Positions 25,802 through 33,944 of a stretch of DNA of 64,000 nt are shown here, piece after piece. The notes under the pieces are model-generated. The model saw nothing but the letters and a program-made list of their open reading frames with translations. It searched no databases and had not been told where the DNA came from. Source of the DNA: Niabella sp. (GTDB taxonomy: Bacteria; Bacteroidota; Bacteroidia; Chitinophagales; Chitinophagaceae); the NCBI RefSeq assembly GCF_030150205.1, contig NZ_JASLGT010000026.1:1-64000 (forward strand), written 5' to 3'. A program made the translations under genes and the position numbers. Within the stretch, counting starts at the first letter, position 1. Every line of letters starts with the position of its first letter.

Positions 25802-26545
25802 TTATTTCTCGGCAGTATAAATACAACAAATGCCAAGGGTAAGCGCCTTGTACCGGGCATTGGAAAACCCTACCTTCTCCAGGATACCGGTAAAATCCTT
25901 CCGCTCCGGAAAGGCACGGGCCGATTTGTTGAGGTACTGGTAGGCTTCCTTGTTCTGCTTTAAGAGCCCGGCGATCTGCGGAGCCAGTACGTTCATGTAA
26001 AGCTGGTACAAGCCTTTAAATACGCCCGGTTTGGGTCTTGAAAACTCAATGATCAGCAATTGTCCGCCCGGCTTTAGTACCCGGTACATTTCCGACAGGC
26101 CTTTTTCCAGGTTTTCAAAATTGCGTACACCAAAAGCCGCCATGGCTGCATCAAACCGGTTGTTGGGGAACTGCAGGTTTTCGGAGTCGCCCAGTTCCAG
26201 CGTGATCCGGTCGCTCAGCCCTTCTTTCGCAATTTTTTGCCGGCCAACCTCCAGCATCTGGGCAGAGATATCGACCCCGGTTACCTGCTGCGGCCCCAGC
26301 ATTTTATAAGCCCGTAACGCCATATCGCCCGTTCCCGTAGCAATATCCAGTACCTGCTGCGGCTGGTATTTCTTCAGCATACCGATGGCTTTCTTCCGCC
26401 AGGCTACATCCGTGCGACCGGAAAGTACCCGGTTGGTAAGATCATACCGGGGGGCAATGCGGTCGAACATTTCAGCAACCTGCTCTTTTTTTGTTTTTTC
26501 AGATTCTTTATAGGGAATGATATGGTCGTGCGAAAATTCTGTCAT
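25802..26545 (-). CDS. menG: Demethylmenaquinone methyltransferase
   Basis: A ~247-residue SAM-dependent C-methyltransferase that completes menaquinone synthesis. It carries the UbiE/MenG signatures: YDLTNRVLSGRTDVAWRKKA, the SAM-binding VLDIATGTGDMAL, and AAFGVRNFENLEKGLSEMYRVLKPGG. Bacteroidota use menaquinone, so MenG rather than UbiE is the expected role. The frame could begin at 26554, but that codon overlaps the -7 element at 26552-26559; the ATG at 26545 is preferred, giving a transcript with almost no leader. Confidence 0.95.
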   Translation of the reverse strand: MTEFSHDHIIPYKESEKTKKEQVAEMFDRIAPRYDLTNRVLSGRTDVAWRKKAIGMLKKYQPQQVLDIATGTGDMALRAYKMLGPQQVTGVDISAQMLEVGRQKIAKEGLSDRITLELGDSENLQFPNNRFDAAMAAFGVRNFENLEKGLSEMYRVLKPGGQLLIIEFSRPKPGVFKGLYQLYMNVLAPQIAGLLKQNKEAYQYLNKSARAFPERKDFTGILEKVGFSNARYKALTLGICCIYTAEK

Positions 26546-26551
26546 AAACCA

Positions 26552-26559
26552 CAAAGGTA
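26552..26559 (-). promoter_or_regulatory. -7 promoter element of menG, 6 bases from the start codon
   Basis: Reads TACCTTTG on the minus strand. Only six bases separate it from the menG ATG at 26545, so transcription should begin at or next to the start codon. Confidence 0.6.
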
Positions 26560-26675
26560 ACGGGAATTATACAGTCTTTTGCCAGGATTTGCAGACCGGC
26601 ACATAGATCTGCGCTCAAAATAACCGTTCTGTTCTATCCTCGTAAGCAGCGGGTGCCCCGCCCGGGTTTTGGAAT

Positions 26676-26716
26676 AAAAAAGAGATGGCGCCGGATCATC
26701 CGGCGCCATCTCTTTT
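26676..26716. terminator. Bidirectional terminator after the DUF6600-like gene
   Basis: A perfect 14-bp stem (26682-26695 with 26699-26712, 3-base loop) is flanked by six As on the left and four Ts on the right. On the minus strand it is followed by six Ts and ends the transcript of the gene at 26742-27734. Confidence 0.9.
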
Positions 26717-26741
26717 AAGAGCATATTCATAAAGCCGTTGC

Positions 26742-27734
26742 TTAACGACGGGATCCCCTGCGGCCACCGGACTGTATGCCCGTCTGGCGGGGTAACCGGT
26801 CTACATTGCTGATCTGTTCCTGGCGTTGCCCCATCGGCCGGTCATTTATGGACTGTATGGGCCGGGTATTATTCCGGGCTACCTGTTTAAATTCTTTGGG
26901 TTGGGGCGCCCGAACGTTATTAGCCGGAGGCTGCTGCACGCGGGGTCTGTACATATTGAGCTCGTTATGCTGCGCCGGAACTCCACGGTCAACCCGGTTA
27001 TTGGCATTGTCTTTTCTGGGATTGCCCATATTCCGGTCATGTTGGGTTATGGATACGGGGTTGATCTGTGTTTTTGTGAATTGCTGAACATCGGTAACCC
27101 TTGGTCCCCTGGAGTAATAATTGTTGTTTGTTTTTGTTGTATTAAAGTTGTTGATGATCGTAATGTTGTTATGAATATTGTTAACAACAGAAGGGCCTTG
27201 TACCACCCGGGTCAGGTTCCGGTCGTAAATATGTCCCCGTTCCACCGCGTTCCAGTAAATAGAATGCGGCCTCCAGGAGCCAAAGGCACTGCTTACACTG
27301 ATGCCCGGCATCAATGGTGCCCAGCAATAATAATTACCGGTATATCCCCAGGTAACCCAGGCCGGAGACCAGTCGTAACCGGGCACCCAAAGCCAGCCAT
27401 ACAGGTCGTCGTACAACCACCGGCCATAGTGAAAAGGCGCCCACCCCCATCCGTAATCAGAAGCCCAGGCCCATCCCTCATCGGAATAAACCCAGTGCCC
27501 GCCGGTAGCATACGGACGAAAATCTGCACCTAATGAAGGATGCCATACATTTCCGTAGCCAGGGTAATTGATCCAGCTTCCGTAAGGAGAAAGATCATCG
27601 TAAAAGGTTTGATAAGTGATGGTTCCGTCGGGAGCAACCACCTGCGCCTGTGTTTGGTAAGAAGCAGTGCAGCTGCTGAGTATGATTCCGAACAGTAGCA
27701 GCTTGATCCATGTCCGGAACTTTTTTGTTTTCAT
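26742..27734 (-). CDS. DUF6600-like Trp/Tyr-rich secreted protein
   Basis: A ~330-residue exported protein. The start at 27734 (MKTKKFRTWIKLLLFGIILSSC) gives a signal with lipobox LSSC. Residues about 35-170 are made of aromatic repeats of the type YGSWINYPGYG, GHWVYSDEGWAW, YGWGWAPFHYGRW and YGWLWVPGYDW, typical of the DUF6600 family. The last ~140 residues are an Asn/Pro/Arg-rich low-complexity tail ending in SGGRRGSRR. The function of the family is unknown; an envelope or surface role is inferred from the signal. An upstream in-frame ATG at 27812 would place the signal internally and is rejected. Confidence 0.85.
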   Translation of the reverse strand: MKTKKFRTWIKLLLFGIILSSCTASYQTQAQVVAPDGTITYQTFYDDLSPYGSWINYPGYGNVWHPSLGADFRPYATGGHWVYSDEGWAWASDYGWGWAPFHYGRWLYDDLYGWLWVPGYDWSPAWVTWGYTGNYYCWAPLMPGISVSSAFGSWRPHSIYWNAVERGHIYDRNLTRVVQGPSVVNNIHNNITIINNFNTTKTNNNYYSRGPRVTDVQQFTKTQINPVSITQHDRNMGNPRKDNANNRVDRGVPAQHNELNMYRPRVQQPPANNVRAPQPKEFKQVARNNTRPIQSINDRPMGQRQEQISNVDRLPRQTGIQSGGRRGSRR

Positions 27735-28022
27735 AATTGTTCCATTTAATTTGGTTCGAAATATGCTTCCTATTACTTGACGGCAAAGCAGGCCTGCGCC
27801 CTTCGTGTGCACCCGGGGTTTAATGCAAAGGAAATGTTATAGATTCCAGGTTATCTCCGGGCGATGTTCTTTTGTTGAAAGGCTTTTACGGGTGCTGCCG
27901 CCCGGGTTTAAATACCTGCAAACACTTGTGAAACAGAATGATTGCCGGAATGTGTACGTAGCGGCAATTCCGGTATCTTCGTTAATTTTTCCTACTTTTA
28001 TTTCCATATCTGCATGTAGAAA

Positions 28023-29045
28023 ATGAACATTCTGAAATATATTGAATTAGATGTATTGTCTGCCACCCCCAAGTATCAGCAACTGGCCCAGTCCATTGTG
28101 GATGCTATTGCGGATGGCAGCATCAAACAAAACGATCTCCTGCCATCGATTAATGAATTGAGTTATGAGTTTGAGATCTCCCGCGATACGGCGGAAAAAG
28201 CCTACAAACATCTGAAACGGATGGGGGTGCTGGGGTCCGTACCCGGGAAGGGCTATTTTGTAAAAACGGCAGAGCCTCAAAGCTCTTTAAAGATCTTCCT
28301 GCTGTTTAATAAACTGAGCACTCATAAAAAGATCATCTATGATGCCTTTGTAAAAACACTGGGTCCGGCAGCGCTCATCGATTTTTATATTTATAACAAT
28401 GATTTCAACTTATTTAAAAAGTTGCTGTCCGGCATCGAGAAGCCGTATACCCATTTTGTGATCATTCCGCATTTCCTGGAAGGAGGACCCGGCGCATCGG
28501 AGATCATCAATGCATTGCCAAAAGAAAAGCTCATCCTGCTGGATAAGCTGGTGCCGGGCATCAGCGGCGATTTCAGTGCCGTGTATGAAAATTTTGAAGA
28601 AGATATTTACCAGTCGCTGGAGCAGGCGCTGGGCCGGCTGCGACATTATGAAACGCTGAAAATTATTGTACCGGAATACTCTTATTTCCCGGAGGAGATC
28701 ACCAAGGGTTTCAGGCGCTTTTGCGACCAGTATGCCTTTAATGGAGCCGTAGTACATCATATCCGGAAAGAAACCATTGCACCCAAAGAAGTATATATCT
28801 GTTTGATGGAAGACGACCTGGTAACCCTTGTGGATAAGGTTATGGCAGCCCAGCTGCAGATCGGCCGGGATGTGGGCGTGATCAGCTATAATGAAACACC
28901 GCTGAAACGACTGATCCTGCAGGGCATCACTACCTTCTCTACCGACTTTGCGGCCATGGGTGAGGAAACGGCCCGGTTGATACTCAGCGGAGAAAAACGG
29001 CAGGTAGCGGTGCCTTTTCATTTGCGATTGCGTCCTTCCCTGTAA
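28023..29045 (+). CDS. GntR-family regulator with periplasmic-binding-like sensor domain
   Basis: A 340-residue transcription factor. Residues about 12-82 form a GntR winged helix (PKYQQLAQSIVDAIADGSI, LPSINELSYEFEISRDTAEKAYKHL, GKGYFV). Residues about 90-335 resemble the LacI/ribose-binding fold (FLLFNKL, ISYNETPLKRLILQGITTFSTDFAAMG), as in Bacteroidota sugar-responsive GntR regulators. The ligand is probably a sugar, with targets unknown. The engB promoter overlaps the end of this gene. Confidence 0.9.
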   Translation: MNILKYIELDVLSATPKYQQLAQSIVDAIADGSIKQNDLLPSINELSYEFEISRDTAEKAYKHLKRMGVLGSVPGKGYFVKTAEPQSSLKIFLLFNKLSTHKKIIYDAFVKTLGPAALIDFYIYNNDFNLFKKLLSGIEKPYTHFVIIPHFLEGGPGASEIINALPKEKLILLDKLVPGISGDFSAVYENFEEDIYQSLEQALGRLRHYETLKIIVPEYSYFPEEITKGFRRFCDQYAFNGAVVHHIRKETIAPKEVYICLMEDDLVTLVDKVMAAQLQIGRDVGVISYNETPLKRLILQGITTFSTDFAAMGEETARLILSGEKRQVAVPFHLRLRPSL

Positions 29046-29050
29046 ATTTG
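29021..29050 (+). promoter_or_regulatory. Promoter of engB over the 3' end of the gntR gene
   Basis: TTTG (29021-29024) and TAAATTTG (29043-29050) are 18 bases apart, a near-perfect Bacteroidota promoter. The TAA of the -7 element is also the stop codon of the gntR gene. The engB ATG is only five bases downstream of the -7 element. Confidence 0.65.
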
Positions 29051-29055
29051 CAGCT

Positions 29056-29682
29056 ATGGAGATTGTATCTGCGGAATACGTAAAGAGCAGTGCTGAATAT
29101 ACGCAGTGCCCGAAAGCCGACCGGCCGGAATTTGCATTTATCGGCCGGAGTAATGTTGGGAAATCCTCCCTCATCAATATGCTGTGCAATAAAAAGGCAT
29201 TGGCCAAAACATCGGCCGCGCCGGGAAAGACACAACTGATCAATCATTTTGACATTGCATCGGGCAGACGGGATAAAGCGGGAAGGATGGTAAAATCATC
29301 CTGGTACCTGGTCGATCTTCCGGGTTATGGCTATGCAAAAGTGTCGCAAAAACAGCGAAAAAGCTGGTCCATGATGATTGAGCGGTATATTCTTAAACGG
29401 GAAAACCTGGCTTGTTTAATGGTGCTGATCGATAGCCGGCACGAACCGCAAAAGATTGACCTGGAATTTATCCATCAGCTGGGTGAATGGGGCATTCCCT
29501 TTGCCCTGGTATTTACCAAGGCCGATAAAAACAAGCCGGGAGCCACTACCCGTAATGTAAATGCAGTACTGGAAGCATTGAAAGAAACCTGGGAAGAACT
29601 GCCGCCGCATTTTACAACATCTGCCATCGACAGGCTGGGAAGAGATGAATTGCTGCAATACATTCAAACACTTCAGGAGTAA
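29056..29682 (+). CDS. engB: Ribosome-biogenesis GTPase EngB/YsxC
   Basis: A 208-residue GTPase needed for assembly of the large ribosomal subunit. G1 is GRSNVGKS (30-37), G2 lies near APGKTQ, G3 is DLPGYG, G4 is FTKADK and G5 is TSA. Length and motif order are typical. It has its own promoter (29021-29050) with almost no leader. Confidence 0.97.
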   Translation: MEIVSAEYVKSSAEYTQCPKADRPEFAFIGRSNVGKSSLINMLCNKKALAKTSAAPGKTQLINHFDIASGRRDKAGRMVKSSWYLVDLPGYGYAKVSQKQRKSWSMMIERYILKRENLACLMVLIDSRHEPQKIDLEFIHQLGEWGIPFALVFTKADKNKPGATTRNVNAVLEALKETWEELPPHFTTSAIDRLGRDELLQYIQTLQE

Positions 29683-29698
29683 TTTTAATAACTGCAGG

Positions 29699-30076
29699 TT
29701 ATCGTTTGATCATTACACTTCCGGAAAGGATGTCGTGGATAGCCCTTCGCTGTTTGTTGGTGCCTATCGTAAAAAAAGAAGCGATTCCCAAAAATAGTTT
29801 AATAGGATACCGGAGCAGGGACTGACCGATGCTGATCTTTTTCAGGGGGTTTGTACTTTGCCGCACCCGGATCCCTTTTATATAATTTCCCAGCGTACAG
29901 CCCAATGCCACAAACAGGGGTTCATAAATGATCAGGAAAACAAAAATACTGATTTTGACTGCATCGGGTACCTGCTCATAACGGTCGAGAATCATCGCCG
30001 CGGTAAACATAAGCAGCACCAGTAGTCCAAAGTCAATAAGCGAAGATTGAATCCGGTCAATTACTTTTGGATACAT
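29699..30076 (-). CDS. RDD-family membrane protein
   Basis: A 125-residue inner-membrane protein with the RDD signature: R-x-x-x-x-x-x-D at the N-terminus (VIDRIQSSLIDFGLLVLL), a second helix with YEPLFVALGCTLGNYIKGIRVR, and RYPIKLFLGIASFFTIG. Some family members act as Na+/H+ antiporters, others are uncharacterised. It converges on engB and is preceded by an 11-bp hairpin next to its start codon. Confidence 0.85.
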   Translation of the reverse strand: MYPKVIDRIQSSLIDFGLLVLLMFTAAMILDRYEQVPDAVKISIFVFLIIYEPLFVALGCTLGNYIKGIRVRQSTNPLKKISIGQSLLRYPIKLFLGIASFFTIGTNKQRRAIHDILSGSVMIKR

Positions 30077-30104
30077 GATCTTATTTTAAATAAAAAATAA
30101 GATC
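30077..30104. promoter_or_regulatory. 11-bp inverted repeat at the start of the RDD gene
   Basis: GATCTTATTTT (30077-30087) is repeated inverted at 30094-30104, directly before the start codon at 30076. It covers the position of the ribosome site and could be an operator or a translation-blocking hairpin. Confidence 0.5.
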
Positions 30105-30302
30105 CAATATAATACTTTCTTTTCCATTTGATGCAACTATTGTTGTTGTGGCCCGCATGTGTTTAGATAAGGGGTGCTATTTAGCTCCGTCAATATTCGG
30201 TATTGAGAACCTGCGGGTCCAGGTGTTCTATCGGGCTCGTTTATTTTTTCTTCTTAATGTTGCATTGATACCAGAAGATGCGTTATATGATGAAAACTGA
30301 TT

Positions 30303-30953
30303 ATGAGAAATAGCTGCCTGATCATTTTGTTATTCTTTTGTATGAAAGGGAATACCCAGGTATTTACTTCGTCTCCGCTCAGTGTAAAAGGCTGGTATGC
30401 CGAGGCGCAGGCTGCGGCCGGCCACAGCTGGTACAGTAATTTCAGTCGCCATGCACTTTTTCATCTGCATTACAGGGGAGGTATCAACCTGGTAAAAATG
30501 GGAGGCGGTCCTGTTGGATTTGGAGTTGGCCTGGCATTTAATAAAGAAGGGGCGTCTGAAAAAAATGATCTATATTCCATCCGCAGAACAGAAAACGCTT
30601 ACTATATAAAAGTGCCCATGTTCGCCCGTTTTTTGGTGAACAGGACGCGGAAAACACAGCCCTTTGCAGATGCAGGTGTGGAATGGGGCTTTTTTACGGG
30701 CGGACTAACCCGGGAGTACAACAGCAATGGCAAGCGAACATCAGAAACTACAACGAGCATTACCAATGAAACAGACCTGGGACTTTTGGGTAATATCGGG
30801 GTGATGCACCAGGTGAACAGGGTTTTCAGTATTTCAGGGTTTGCAGGTTATTATCACGGGCTTTCGCAAAAATACTTTTTAACCGGAGGAAAGTCGCCCA
30901 CGATGACGAACCGGAATGTAAGAGTCGGTATCGGGCTGGCCCGGAAGCTATAA
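30303..30953 (+). CDS. Outer-membrane beta-barrel protein, unknown role
   Basis: A 216-residue exported protein with a signal peptide (MRNSCLIILLFFCMKGNTQV) and alternating hydrophobic strands ending in RVGIGLARKL, typical of small PorT/OmpA-like barrels of Bacteroidota. Residues about 95-125 (YYIKVPMFARFLVNRT, PFADAGVEWG) are common in this family. No functional motif is seen and no operon partner is adjacent. Confidence 0.75.
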   Translation: MRNSCLIILLFFCMKGNTQVFTSSPLSVKGWYAEAQAAAGHSWYSNFSRHALFHLHYRGGINLVKMGGGPVGFGVGLAFNKEGASEKNDLYSIRRTENAYYIKVPMFARFLVNRTRKTQPFADAGVEWGFFTGGLTREYNSNGKRTSETTTSITNETDLGLLGNIGVMHQVNRVFSISGFAGYYHGLSQKYFLTGGKSPTMTNRNVRVGIGLARKL

Positions 30954-30986
30954 AACAGCAGGTTTACCCTAAACCCAGGATCGTGT

Positions 30987-32306
30987 TTACTGGAGCCGGT
31001 CCAGCATTTCCACTACTTTTTCTTTTTTCAGGATAAAGTATCCGAGGCGGTCCTTGCTGATGCCGTCTTTGAGCTGGTAGCTGAAGGAAAGCGTGTCGTC
31101 GTTGATCGTGGTTTCAAAATGTTTAAAAGCGATGGAAGCGGTTGATTCAAGTTCTTCCCCGATTTCATAGAGATGGGTAGACAGTATGAACAGGGAGCTT
31201 TTTACCTTCAGCAGCCCGCGGATCACAGCCAGGGAACAGCGCATGGCATCCTGCACATTGGTGCCTTTAAACAGTTCGTCGATGAGCACCAGCCATTTTT
31301 GACCGTTGCCTACTTTTTCCACGGTATTTTTGATCCGCTGCACTTCATTAAAAAAGAAGCTTTCGCCTTTTACAATATTATCCACTACGTTGATATTACT
31401 GATGAGGCCATCGAGCAGGGTAAGCCTCATGGAACGGGCCGGTACGCCCATGCCGATATGTGCCAGGAATACAGCAGCACCCACCGATTTAATAAGCGTA
31501 CTTTTACCGGCCATATTGGCGCCGGTAAGAAACAGGAAATTATTTTTCTGGGTAATGTCCAGGTCGTAAGGAACGGGGTTCTGCAGCAGGATATGGTACA
31601 ATCCCTTGGCCTCAATAACCGGCGTGGCCCGGTCAATAAATTCAGGGAACGCCAGGTTATAATGTTTTACGGCCATTGCCATCGAATACCAGGCATCCAG
31701 GCGGCTGTAAATATCCATAAGCTCCTGCACGGCATGTTTATGTACCTCGCGGAGCTGGCCGGCATAATACAGGCTCCGGCTCATAGGAAAGGACTGGTCT
31801 TTTTCGGACTCGGACAGCTGGTTAAAGGCTTCGATCTTCAGCAGGTGATCGATCCGCTCAATATAAATACTGAAGCTGGCGGGAAGCGCCACCTCATTCA
31901 GCAGCATGGAGATCTTTCGCATGCTGCGGAAAAAATCGGCGAAATGGTTGATCGAAAAGCGCACCATTGCATAATCGGCATGATGCAGCACCCGGTAAAT
32001 GGCGGCATCCAGTGCATTGGGGCTATTGCTTACACGGTCCAGCGCGTAATCCAGGAAGCGGTCCATTACCAGGATGGTTCCGTTGGTGATATCTTCCGGC
32101 CATTCATCCACATGAAGGATCAGTTTGCTGAGGATGCGTTGGGTACCCCGGATCTTCTCGATATCATTGAAGGGGTTGGAAAAAAAATGCCGCAGCCATT
32201 CACGTCCGCCAAAGGTGCGGGTAAAATTCAGTTTGTGGAAGATGGAATAATCCTCTTCGGGATGAAAGATAGCAATGTCATTAAAAGAGATACCGTCGAT
32301 CTGCAT
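30987..32306 (-). CDS. MutS-family ATPase lacking the mismatch-recognition domain
   Basis: A 439-residue protein with the MutS core and ATPase domains only. The N-terminal ~240 residues are helical clamp/core-like. The ATPase has Walker A GANMAGKSTL, the FFFNEVQRIKN segment, Walker B LVLIDELFKGTN and LSTHLYEIGEEL. Domains I and II of MutS are absent, as is the Smr domain of MutS2. Comparable short MutS-like proteins are common in Bacteroidota; their role is unclear and need not be mismatch repair. Confidence 0.9.
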   Translation of the reverse strand: MQIDGISFNDIAIFHPEEDYSIFHKLNFTRTFGGREWLRHFFSNPFNDIEKIRGTQRILSKLILHVDEWPEDITNGTILVMDRFLDYALDRVSNSPNALDAAIYRVLHHADYAMVRFSINHFADFFRSMRKISMLLNEVALPASFSIYIERIDHLLKIEAFNQLSESEKDQSFPMSRSLYYAGQLREVHKHAVQELMDIYSRLDAWYSMAMAVKHYNLAFPEFIDRATPVIEAKGLYHILLQNPVPYDLDITQKNNFLFLTGANMAGKSTLIKSVGAAVFLAHIGMGVPARSMRLTLLDGLISNINVVDNIVKGESFFFNEVQRIKNTVEKVGNGQKWLVLIDELFKGTNVQDAMRCSLAVIRGLLKVKSSLFILSTHLYEIGEELESTASIAFKHFETTINDDTLSFSYQLKDGISKDRLGYFILKKEKVVEMLDRLQ

Positions 32307-32354
32307 GGTTCTTGTTTAAGGTTCCGGGGTTAAGGTTCAACGTCAGAAAGACCG

Positions 32355-32410
32355 GCTCATTTCCACATTTCCACATTTTCATATTTCTCACATTCCCGCA
32401 TTTTCCGCAT
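32355..32410. repeat. Family A spacer repeat
   Basis: The spacer between pyrC and the MutS-like gene is filled with CACATTTCC/CACATTTTC/CACATTCCCG words, the same family as at 556-595 and 10730-10768. Confidence 0.65.
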
Positions 32411-32429
32411 TTGCCCAATCACCCTAACG

Positions 32430-33791
32430 TTACCGGTTAAATAATAACCGTTCTCCCTTTACAGACTCATTCCACTGCCCATTTCCATAAACTAAATTCC
32501 CGTTTACGAACGTATGGGTGATGCTGGCCGGAAATTCGAATGGTGTTCCGTTACCATCCACATCTTCAAAAGGACTCCAGCCGCATTTGTATAAGATATT
32601 TTCCTTTGTTACAGCAAACGGTGCATGCAGATCTGCAATGACCAGGTCGGCCTGGTATCCTTCACGGATATAACCGCGGTCTTTGATCTGGAAACAATCC
32701 GCTACCGCATGGCTCATTTTTTCCACTACTTTTTCGATGGAGATCTTTCCCTGCTTTACATAGTATAACATCAGCGGCAGCGAATGCTGTACCAGGGGTA
32801 CGCCCGCATGTGCCTTGGGATAGGGTTCCTGCTTTTCTTCAACGGTATGCGGAGCATGGTCGGTAGCAATCACATCCAGCCGGTCATCCAGCAGCGCCTT
32901 CCATAAAGCCTCGCGGTGATGCGGCGCTTTAATAGCAGGGTTACATTTGATGCGGTTGCCCTGGATGGCGTAATCATCGGCGGTAAAGTGCAGGTGGTGC
33001 ACGCATACCTCAGCGGTGATCCGCTTGTCTTTGAGGGGCAGCATATTGGTAAAGAGCTGCAATTCCTTTTCGGTGCTGATATGCAGGATATGTAACCGCG
33101 AGCCATGTTTTTTAGCCAGCTGGATGGCATAAAACGAAGATTCGAAGCAGGCTTCCTCGTTACGGATCACCGGGTGGTCGGCAGCGGTAAGCTCCCTGCC
33201 GGATTCATGGGCTTTTTGAAGATTGGCCTTAATGATCCGCTCATCTTCACAATGGGTGGCGATCAGCATTTCACTTTCGGCAAACAGCTTTTCCAGTACC
33301 AGCGGGTTATCTACCAGCAGGTTGCCGGTGCTGGAACCCATAAAGGCCTTGATACCGCAGATCCGGTCTTTATGTTGGTTGGCCATCAATGCATCGGCTG
33401 CATTCTGATTATTGGTGCCGATAAAAAAAGAATAATTGGCCAGGGAATGATTCCGGCCGATCTCATATTTGTTTTCGAGCAGGTCCAGTGTAAAAGCGGG
33501 AGGAACGGTGTTGGGCATTTCCATAAAACTGGTTACGCCACCGGCTACGGCCGCCTTGCTTTCGGTATAGATCGTGGCCTTATGTGTAAGCCCCGGTTCG
33601 CGGAAATGTACCTGGTCGTCAATAACACCGGGTAACAGGTATTTGCCTTCACCGTCTATTTCGGTTACACCGGACGGTATATCGATACTGCCGGCGATTT
33701 TTTCGATTTTCCCGTTCCGGATCAGCACATCGCCCGTGCCTGTTTGACCTTCATTTACAATGTTTATATTCTTAATCAGAAATGTTTGCAT
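32430..33791 (-). CDS. pyrC: Dihydroorotase (pyrimidine synthesis)
   Basis: A ~453-residue cyclic amidohydrolase that closes carbamoyl-aspartate to dihydroorotate. Motifs are LPGVIDDQVHFREPGLTHK, GGVTSFMEMPNT, KAFMGSSTG, THCEDE, LHILHIS and VIATDHAPHT with the catalytic Asp. In the first metal motif (usually D-x-H-x-H) the first His is replaced by Gln (DDQVH). The carboxylated-Lys class I position also appears as KAFMGS. The frame begins at 33815, but the ATG at 33791 (MQTFLIKNINIVNEG) fits the family. Confidence 0.93.
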   Translation of the reverse strand: MQTFLIKNINIVNEGQTGTGDVLIRNGKIEKIAGSIDIPSGVTEIDGEGKYLLPGVIDDQVHFREPGLTHKATIYTESKAAVAGGVTSFMEMPNTVPPAFTLDLLENKYEIGRNHSLANYSFFIGTNNQNAADALMANQHKDRICGIKAFMGSSTGNLLVDNPLVLEKLFAESEMLIATHCEDERIIKANLQKAHESGRELTAADHPVIRNEEACFESSFYAIQLAKKHGSRLHILHISTEKELQLFTNMLPLKDKRITAEVCVHHLHFTADDYAIQGNRIKCNPAIKAPHHREALWKALLDDRLDVIATDHAPHTVEEKQEPYPKAHAGVPLVQHSLPLMLYYVKQGKISIEKVVEKMSHAVADCFQIKDRGYIREGYQADLVIADLHAPFAVTKENILYKCGWSPFEDVDGNGTPFEFPASITHTFVNGNLVYGNGQWNESVKGERLLFNR

Positions 33792-33866
33792 GGTTTTTGT
33801 TCTTGAGTGCAACAATATTGGTAAAGTACAAAAAAACTCCGAAATTAATCAATTGAGGGGAATCCT

Positions 33867-33895
33867 GTTGTAATACCCTGATGATCTTATCTTTG
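33867..33895 (+). promoter_or_regulatory. Promoter of the RemB/Wzi-like gene
   Basis: GTTG (33867-33870) is followed after 17 bases by TATCTTTG (33888-33895), a good -33/-7 pair. The start codon lies 49 bases downstream. Confidence 0.6.
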
Positions 33896-33944
33896 CCACA
33901 GGAAGGCGGTGGACCGAAAATAATGAAAACCTTATCTTACGCAT

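Noticed and set aside
28410..29243. 277-codon open frame across the gntR and engB genes
   Set aside because: It spans two genuine plus-strand genes in antisense and has no family resemblance.
31173..32333. 386-codon open frame opposite the MutS-like gene
   Set aside because: Antisense shadow of a gene with clear Walker motifs; no recognisable domain.
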